24,895 nt of DNA from Chara braunii. Its lineage: Eukaryota > Streptophyta > Charophyceae > Charales > Characeae. The position numbers and the translations under genes were made by a program. The notes beneath the pieces were generated by a model, which worked only from the letters and a program-made list of their open reading frames with translations, was not told the origin of the DNA and ran no database searches. Below, piece by piece: positions 18,622 to 24,895 of the stretch. How positions within the stretch are numbered: the first letter of the stretch is position 1; the number at the start of each line of letters is the position of its first letter. The stretch spans positions 1,618,770 to 1,643,664 of the forward strand of contig BFEA01000264.1 in NCBI GenBank assembly GCA_003427395.1. The letters run 5' to 3'.

Positions 18622-20977
18622 AACGGTTGCCTACCGTTGTCCCTGGTGGAACGACATCTGGGTATGAAAGTGAGAAATAGGCAAATGAGAAAGTTTTGAT
18701 AGACTTGTATGAGCGATTGGCTAGTGGTTTTGCTGTCGTTGGGGACATCGTAAAGACTGAGAGGTCCCTCGGAATCGGGCCTTGATTCGAAGCAGGTGGA
18801 TAATCCGTGGAGGACAGCCACTTCGGCTCTATCGATTGGGTTGGGAGGAGTGGTCGATTATATATGGCATTGGATATGAAGCGAGGGTTAATTTCGTGAG
18901 TGAGGTTTGAGTGAGGCAGTAAGGGTTGCTCGAGATCGGTAAGCACCTTGACTATGCGCTGTAAGCGCTGACTAGTATACGATTAAATGGAGTTGAAAGG
19001 CTCTTCGACCTTAATGATTGATGAGTTTGGGTAGTGCTTTGCAGGCTCGATGCGGCTAAGAATGGATAAGGTGGCACTAGCATTGCTCTGTGCGCCTATT
19101 ATTGGAATTCAATGCTAATGGACTCGTTACGTGATTGTTGTGCAAAGCCTGCCATGAAAGATAATCAAGTTAAGATGGAGCAACTCCCCTAATTGTGTGA
19201 CCTCCGCGTTAGAGGAAGTTGCTGATACGAGAGCAGCATGGGTGAAGGGATGATTGATAAAGTGCGAAGTGAGGAGTTTAATCATAAGGATATTTCCTTG
19301 AGCTCAGGCTGGGACGGGATATGATAGGTACTACGGCCAGGACGATGCTCAAGCTCGTCGAAAGTATGAGTCGGTGATGATTTGAGTCGCCCGCAAACTG
19401 TCCAGTTAACTATCGATAGATCTCGAGAAGTAGTGGCCACTAGGATAGCGGTTTGGCTAGTCCGAAGAGAGACCTATGTGTTATTTATATATGATATATG
19501 TATATATGGCATTTACGATTGTTTGTTTGGTTGTCGCTATATATGTGCTCTCTTTGTGTTTTGTTTGATGTCTGGTTGGTGGCGTATGTATGGATTGCCT
19601 TTCACGGGGACATAGATTCTGCATGAAACCCACGCCTGGCATGGGACCAGGGGTGAATGAGGTGACTTGCTTCTGTGGAAGGTGGTTCTTCCGAGAAAGA
19701 GTTAGTCGGCGTGTATAATTTGTCCTCAGTGGAAGTGCATTCTTGAGTTGTTGCTCCCTTGGTGAGGCTTAAGGAAGCGGTTATTAGTCTCGAAACTGAT
19801 AGTGAGACCCACGCCGGAACTATGTTCCTGGTCCATTAGTGGGGTGTTGTTGTCCCTCCTGTGACGGGAGAGTAACTACATTATCTGTTGAGAAAAGAGG
19901 AAAGGACTTGCTCCTCGCTGAGGCTGTGATGGCAAGGTGAAACAGCTACTGCTTGGTGAGAGCGAATCTGGGGAAGCGACCTAGACTCGTCTCTCGCCAA
20001 GTAGGGCCACCATATTTGTAAAGGTGCGAGTTCGCTCCTCGTTGCCTTGATAAGTATGAATGGGGTTGTCCAGTTGACCATGATAGAGGCAGTGAGGTAC
20101 AAGCGCTGGAGTCGGAGAGGGATGCGGTGAGGCTCGATCTTTTAGAGCGGAGCTCAGGAGTCGAGATGTTATCTCATGAGGATTACACCGCCCCTCTGTA
20201 ATATATGCTTCGCCTAAGAGTTGAGGGGGGTAACAATTGTATTATGCTAATCACTTATTGTCAGTCTTGTTTTGTCTTGTATAAACTCAGATACGTTTTG
20301 AGAGTTATCTTGTTATATGGCTGGCAGTTGGGTTGGTTTCATGTTGTTATGTATAAAGCATATCGTGCTCTTCAGTTATAACCCCTGCAAATAAGTTGTG
20401 CCTACTATGTTGTGATCGTGATTACGAGTATATTCTAGTTACTGAGGGTTGTACTGCATTTGAGTTCATGGTTGGAGTATCTGCTTATATGACGTGTATA
20501 TTGTGTCGTTCCTTGGTGGTAAAAGTGGTATTTGACTAATGTCTGAGCTATGACTCGAGGGTTTTATTGATAGGTATTTGGCGCTTTATTTCAGATGAAT
20601 ATCTGTGCAGAAGGCTCTCTTCGGTATAATCGTTTGGTTCGACTAGACTCCTCTACGCGTGTACGTGAAGGGTATCAGGACAATCTTAGTCGGGTATCAT
20701 TGGTATCCGTTACTCGGGTAATGTACCACTTCGTATAAATCGTTACCGTTAGGGAATTTGTATCCATGAAAGGGTTATTACCATGATATATTACCATTGA
20801 CGTATTCCTAAGTTGGGCGGTTGCAAATCTGGAAATGAATGATTTTATGGAAAGATAATCTGAGGATAAGGGTCTAGAGATAGGATGGTGGAGTATGATT
20901 GCCAATATGATAACGGAAGGCGCATGCCGGACGTCTTGTGATGGGCAGGATCCAGATCGGAGCAAGGGCAACTCAGG

Positions 20978-21652
20978 ATGCCTTATGCGAAGGAAGATCC
21001 CAGTGTGATGCTTCCTGTTAAGGGGGAAGATGGGCTTGAGATTTCCTTGCCGAGGCGAGTCAAGGAGGGAGAGTACATATCTTCCTGGTGGGGCGCGCCG
21101 ATAGGCAAGGGTATTTTTGCCTGGATCGAGTCCGGCCTTGGTGATGGTTGAGACTGTGCGATCGTAAGGGTGACCGTGTATGCATCTTCTTCGTTTTGGG
21201 CCTTACATGGGATTGAGTTGGCGCTTGGGCATGGGAGCCTGTTGGTGAGACCTTTGAGGGTAGCTGAGGGAGCTGCAGCGAAGTGGACGAATGACAGGGT
21301 CCAGGAAGGAGAGGAGCAGGTGGAGACCCGTATAGAGGTCAAGCACGCTGAAGAGTTTGCGCTCCCCTCAGCCCCATTGCGAGTTGTCCTGCCAGAGTTT
21401 TTGATAGAGGCATATTTTGGGGGACAGGCGAGGGCGGAAGCCGCTGCAGGGGCTGTCGTGAGGGTGCGAGAATGGGGGTATGCAAGGTACTTGTGCGAAT
21501 TGATAAATGAATTGTACCTGGACCGAAGGTTCTCGCCCCACAGCCAGGAACTTAGGAACCTGGCCAATTTAGTGGATGCTTATGCAAGTTCGCACGACCC
21601 AAATGAAGGAGCTGTAGACTGGGAAGAGGTTCGCGCCGCAGTGAGCCGATAG
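20978..21652 (+). pseudogene. Unrecognised 224-codon ORF with one in-frame TGA
   Basis: An ATG at 20978 opens a frame that runs to TAG at 21650-21652, broken only by TGA at 21149-21151 (codon 58). The first part (57 codons) and the part after the stop (166 codons) both have balanced, charged, globular-looking composition, unlike the other open frames here. The first contains EGEYISSWWGAPIGKGIFAW. The second ends in likely helices (REWGYARYLCELINELYLDR, then SQELRNLANLVDAYASSHD). The frame is kept across the stop, so this is best read as one coding region with a nonsense mutation, or part of a spliced gene. No ATG lies between the TGA and the TAG in this frame, so the second part alone is unlikely to be a gene. 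I recognise no domain. It lies 2.4 kb downstream of the primer-binding site, on the element's sense strand, so it may be a gag relic or a captured gene. The long antisense frame (21567-20983) looks like its shadow. Confidence 0.5.
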
Positions 21653-23172
21653 GGAGTGTCCATGTGACCTGCTAGGGGGTGTCCCTCGCAGACAATGCGC
21701 ACATAAGTGAAGATAAGGGCTAGGGCGGCAGGCCGACCAGTTGTATGGACTGAGTCCCTATGTGTTAGTTGGCAGGATGTACCGAGATGGGTTGCAGGGA
21801 TGAGTTGTGAAAAGGACAAGTGGGTGAGATGGGCCTGGAAGTTTGAGAAGGTTGCAGAGATAAGCAATAAAGGGTTCTCATAATAGTGGCCTGGTAGGAC
21901 GACCCGAATTGTAGGCAGAAGGGACCCCAAGAGGATAGTTGTATAGGTAAGGAACGTTAGGTCCGCCTCATATCATGATTATTGGAATGCCTCGAGTAGA
22001 TGGAGTAAGGAGTGACCCTAAGGGCATTGTTACGAAGCAAGGGCCTATCTCCCTAGACCTAGTGGTTGAGAGAAGAAGAGATGAGATCTACGCCCTGTTC
22101 TAGGTCCGGATGGTTGTATATATGAGAAAGGTCTGAGGGGCTGGAAGGGAAGCCTTGATGTGGGAGGAGGTAGACTCCCTAGCCTAGAGGTGCCCTCCGT
22201 GAGACTTGTGTATATATGATGGATCATGGGAGGGTCCAGAGTAGGGTTGGGCAAATACCTCTCAAAAACTCCTTTGACTAGTTGAAGGTAGGATAGCAAG
22301 AACATGGCCCAAGCGTGATAACAAGCCTCACACATGTATAGATTGTTGAGGACAAATACGGATGAGGGTATGGCTCAGAGTGCACGCTTGTGTACGTTGG
22401 GAGATCATATGAGGATGCGACCTTATTAAAAGGACTGACTTGACTTTGATTGTGATCGTTGACTTCTTCTATGTTTTAGAAATATTGCCCTAGGATCCGG
22501 GACAGGGTGTATGCCCCGAAGGTTGAATTTTCTCATAGTCATACCACCCTGAGCCATAAGGGCATGTGCATCCATGCATTTGTGTATAGAATGTGCGCGG
22601 AACCTTGGTAGACTTGGACTTAAGTTCTAAGTAAGCGAGGGCAGTATATACAGCGTTTTGATTCCGCAGGGAGGATTTAGTCTTACTTTGCTCAAGATTT
22701 GGATGTGTTTCGAGTTACTTGGATCCCTCTGATTCAAGGGGTATGATTACATCTTGGCCAGGATTGTGCCAGTGCTAGTCTTTGTTAGGGAGGGCGCGAC
22801 TTTCGTTGTGTGATGCTGGTATCAGGCTGGGCTGAGATTGTTCAGCCTTAGGCGGGCATATGTAATCTGAGGCTATTTGGTTTACGTTTGAGTTGGGGTA
22901 TTATGCCCCTGTACATATATTGAGTTGAGAGGTTTTCTGTGAGACTATTTTTTTATATACGACGATCACTATCGCTCTCAGATGTGTGGTTTTTGTGAGA
23001 GTGAACGGATGTGAGTTATCTACTCTTCGGTATACTCGTGCCGTCTGCTTACGAGCAGGACAGGGCCGAGTATAAGGAGAGGAAGTGCAGTCTGTTATTG
23101 TGAAAGCATGAGAATCCTAAGGGATTTTATGAGTCCCTGAGACTCGAATACTTACCATGTCGCATGTTGTAC

Positions 23173-23287
23173 GGTTGAGTTGCGAAGAGGGCCCATAAGC
23201 AGGCCCCTCAGTTTGAGTTGTTTCGTGGTCGAGTTGTGAAGAGGACCCATAAGTAGGCCTCTCAGTTTGAGTTGTTTTATGGTTGAG
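23173..23287 (+). repeat. 54-bp tandem repeat, 2.1 copies
   Basis: GGT(T/C)GAGTTG(C/T)GAAGAGG begins units at 23173 and 23227, and GGTTGAG starts a third at 23281. Spacing is exactly 54 bp with about six differences between units. Confidence 0.9.
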
Positions 23288-24133
23288 ACCCCTTCAGATT
23301 AAGGAAGGTGGTAATGTTGTTTATTGGGGGACTCATCTCCAAAATGGAGGTGTTTTAAAAAGGGTCGCGTGATAGCTCATCCTAGAAAGAGAGGGATGGC
23401 TGAGAGACCTATTGGGACGGACCTCCTTCGTGTGAAAGGTGGTTAAATGATTTAAGGGCATGATAAGCAAAGCTTGAGTTGATAAAAGTCTGACGAAAGG
23501 AACCAGAATTACGGATTGGATCATTGGTGGAACAGAGAAGGTCGTAAGTAAGTGCATAGTCGTGGGATGTGTGGTCTGTTGTCTGTGATCAAGTCAGCGG
23601 GCCACGACCTTGTGTGTGAGTCTGGCGGTGAATGTTTGTGATTGTGAAAAGGGGCCATGCTTTCTCTATCGTCCCGTAGGGAGCTGGTAAACGCTTTAAA
23701 AGTGAGGCAGACCCCTGCGTAGTCCTGCAGTGGGCCTGTGGTCTGTTTTGCGACGCACTGTTCAGACACTTGTGCCAATCCTGAGGCATAACGAGGAATA
23801 CCAAGCTAAACGGTAAAGGTTAGCACCTCTAGGGCGCAGCACAACCTGGCTGCGGACCCACGTCTACCAACGGGGTAAGAGTTTAAGGGGTTATGCACGC
23901 CCTGGGAAATTGCTCCGGTGGGATGGTGGGGGATGTGAGTCGAGACGTTGGGTAGTCCTGATTGAATGCTTATCAGGAGAAAACCTATCGTTGCATAACC
24001 AACGAAGGAACTGTCGTTAAGATAACAACGCGGTAGGCCGTAGAATGGCTCGATCAACCAGGCTATGGTGTGCCAGGATGGAGACCTAGCATTTCTGTAC
24101 TAGACTGCATAAAGAGCTGAGAGGAGGTTTATG

Positions 24134-24152
24134 CATATATATATATATATAC
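24134..24152. repeat. (AT)n microsatellite
   Basis: A short uninterrupted AT run. Similar but broken AT-rich words occur near 19484-19510. Confidence 0.9.
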
Positions 24153-24566
24153 GTTTAATTGCGAGGATTTTCGCGAAGGAGGCGTGAGTGCCTTCTGAGG
24201 TCTCATCTAAGGTCCGCGTCCCGGGTTTGACTCTGCTTACAAGATAGAGTCTAGCCGGAACACTCAACGAGAGGCGGACGTTTGTCTTGGACAAAGGGGA
24301 GAGGATGGTTTGGGGTGACCTTTGGGAACTTATGATGTAGTATTGATGCGTAATACACCGGCGTCCTAATGTCAGGACGAACGAAGACCCAGGTTAAAAC
24401 CCTGGCAGCAAATAGTTGTGGAGGCATAGATTGTTGGAGGCCTCTACCCTGTGTCTGTCGGCTAATCGGATAGGTTCCTTTCTTGTCAGCATTTGGAGTG
24501 TGGATGGATTTGTAGCTTCCTGATTTGGCGAAGCGACGGGGACTCGCTTAATATGGTCCGGTAAGC

Positions 24567-24895
24567 TGTCGGCACGAATACCCTTACAAGGGTATCCCCC
24601 CTGGTTTTTGCAAGTGATAGAAAATAGTTTGGTTTAAAGTTGAAATATACCGCGCTAGGCGCGGCTGCGTATGTGATTGCGTTGACTGGGTGGTTGACCA
24701 CAATAGAGAGTGTGTGGGCGCGCAGATTTTTGAGGCGCGCGTGATCGTTTTATTTGTTGATGATTGAAGGGTCGGCTTGACCGCCGGCCAGATTTCTATT
24801 TTTTTTTTATTAAGCAGGAATTAGGGATGTTTTCCCTTGATTGGTATGTTTGACCGGGTCGGGCGCGCGTGCGAAGGACGACCTCGACGGCGGCG
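24567..24895 (+). mobile_element. Start of the 3' LTR (truncated by window end)
   Basis: From TGTCGGC at 24567 to the last base this matches 10881-11207. Differences counted by hand are nine substitutions and one extra T in a T-run. Preceding bases do not match beyond chance, so the boundary at TG is clear. Two of the nine substitutions fall in the 2-base spacer of the ATACCCTT dyad and none in its arms (24578-24595). Sequence stops at GACGGCGGCG, the same base where an N interrupts the 5' LTR. Confidence 0.88.

Larger units (their letters stand above)
18603..24566 (+). mobile_element. Internal domain of the LTR retrotransposon, apparently non-autonomous
   Basis: About 5.96 kb separates the two LTRs. 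I see no protease, reverse transcriptase, RNase H or integrase motif on the + strand and no gag zinc knuckle. Frames are short apart from the decayed ORF at 20978-21652. 18622-20977 and 21653-24566 hold AT-rich, stop-dense sequence with a 54-bp tandem repeat (23173) and small AT microsatellites. A clear purine-rich tract just before 24567 is not evident (the last bases read GTCCGGTAAGC), so plus-strand priming is unexplained. Lack of pol with intact terminal signals suggests an element mobilised in trans, as for LARD-type elements. Confidence 0.75.

Noticed and set aside
21141-21152. GT...AG 12-base stretch removing the in-frame TGA
   Set aside because: Removing it would keep the frame, but 12 bases is below any normal spliceosomal intron size, so a nonsense mutation is simpler.
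20983-21567. 194-codon minus frame
   Set aside because: It lies antisense to the better + frame at 20978-21652 and is Ser/Pro/Ala-rich as expected of a shadow frame.
23521-23778. Minus-strand peptide with an integrase-like DLITDNRPHI stretch
   Set aside because: It recalls the gypsy integrase core around its second Asp, but no zinc-finger, first-Asp or following motifs line up in one frame. The strand is also opposite to the element's sense strand.

Overview
The window is eukaryotic repeat DNA. It has long non-coding stretches, many microsatellites, poly-A and poly-T tracts, hairpins, nested tandem repeats and a 356-base assembly gap, and no prokaryotic gene layout. No rRNA, tRNA, CRISPR or intact conserved gene was recognised. 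The best-supported object is a very large LTR retrotransposon on the + strand whose primer-binding site matches the 3' end of cytosolic tRNA-Asp. This is common in plant Ty3/gypsy (Athila/Tat-like) elements and their non-autonomous derivatives. A land plant or related alga is my best guess, but the tRNA-Asp tail is too conserved to prove it.

Layout. (1) 1-3446: microsatellites and several families of short tandem or palindromic repeats, with no convincing gene. (2) 3447-about 9260: a diverged copy of the element's LTR in minus orientation. (3) About 9290-10880: a spacer with poly-A tracts, four hairpin or foldback structures, the N gap (10247-10602) and a G/T-rich low-complexity tract. (4) 10881-18600: the + strand 5' LTR, about 7.7 kb, starting TGTCG and ending CGACA. 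(5) 18603-18621: tRNA-Asp primer-binding site. (6) 18603-24566: internal domain of about 6 kb with no recognisable gag-pol but one decayed, unrecognised ORF (20978-21652) carrying a single in-frame TGA. (7) 24567-24895: the first 329 bases of the 3' LTR, cut by the window edge.

A 7.7-kb LTR around a non-coding internal domain recalls the LARD class (large retrotransposon derivatives). Two such LTRs lie head to head, giving inverted arms of nearly 6 kb. The 5' and 3' LTR starts differ by only about nine substitutions in 327 bases (hand count), whereas the two inverted arms differ far more, so the minus-strand copy is an older insertion or a different subfamily.

The LTR has its own structure: a roughly 178-bp periodic series of hairpins, a hairpin whose stem is conserved while its loop has changed, a dyad at the LTR start that behaves the same way, and an array of 18-base motifs that looks homogenised in one arm only. 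These conserved-stem, variable-loop signals and the ORF with its internal stop are the points most worth checking. Two assembly problems, a 95-bp duplication around a single N and a window end at exactly the same base of the other LTR, show that this LTR breaks the assembly at a specific place.
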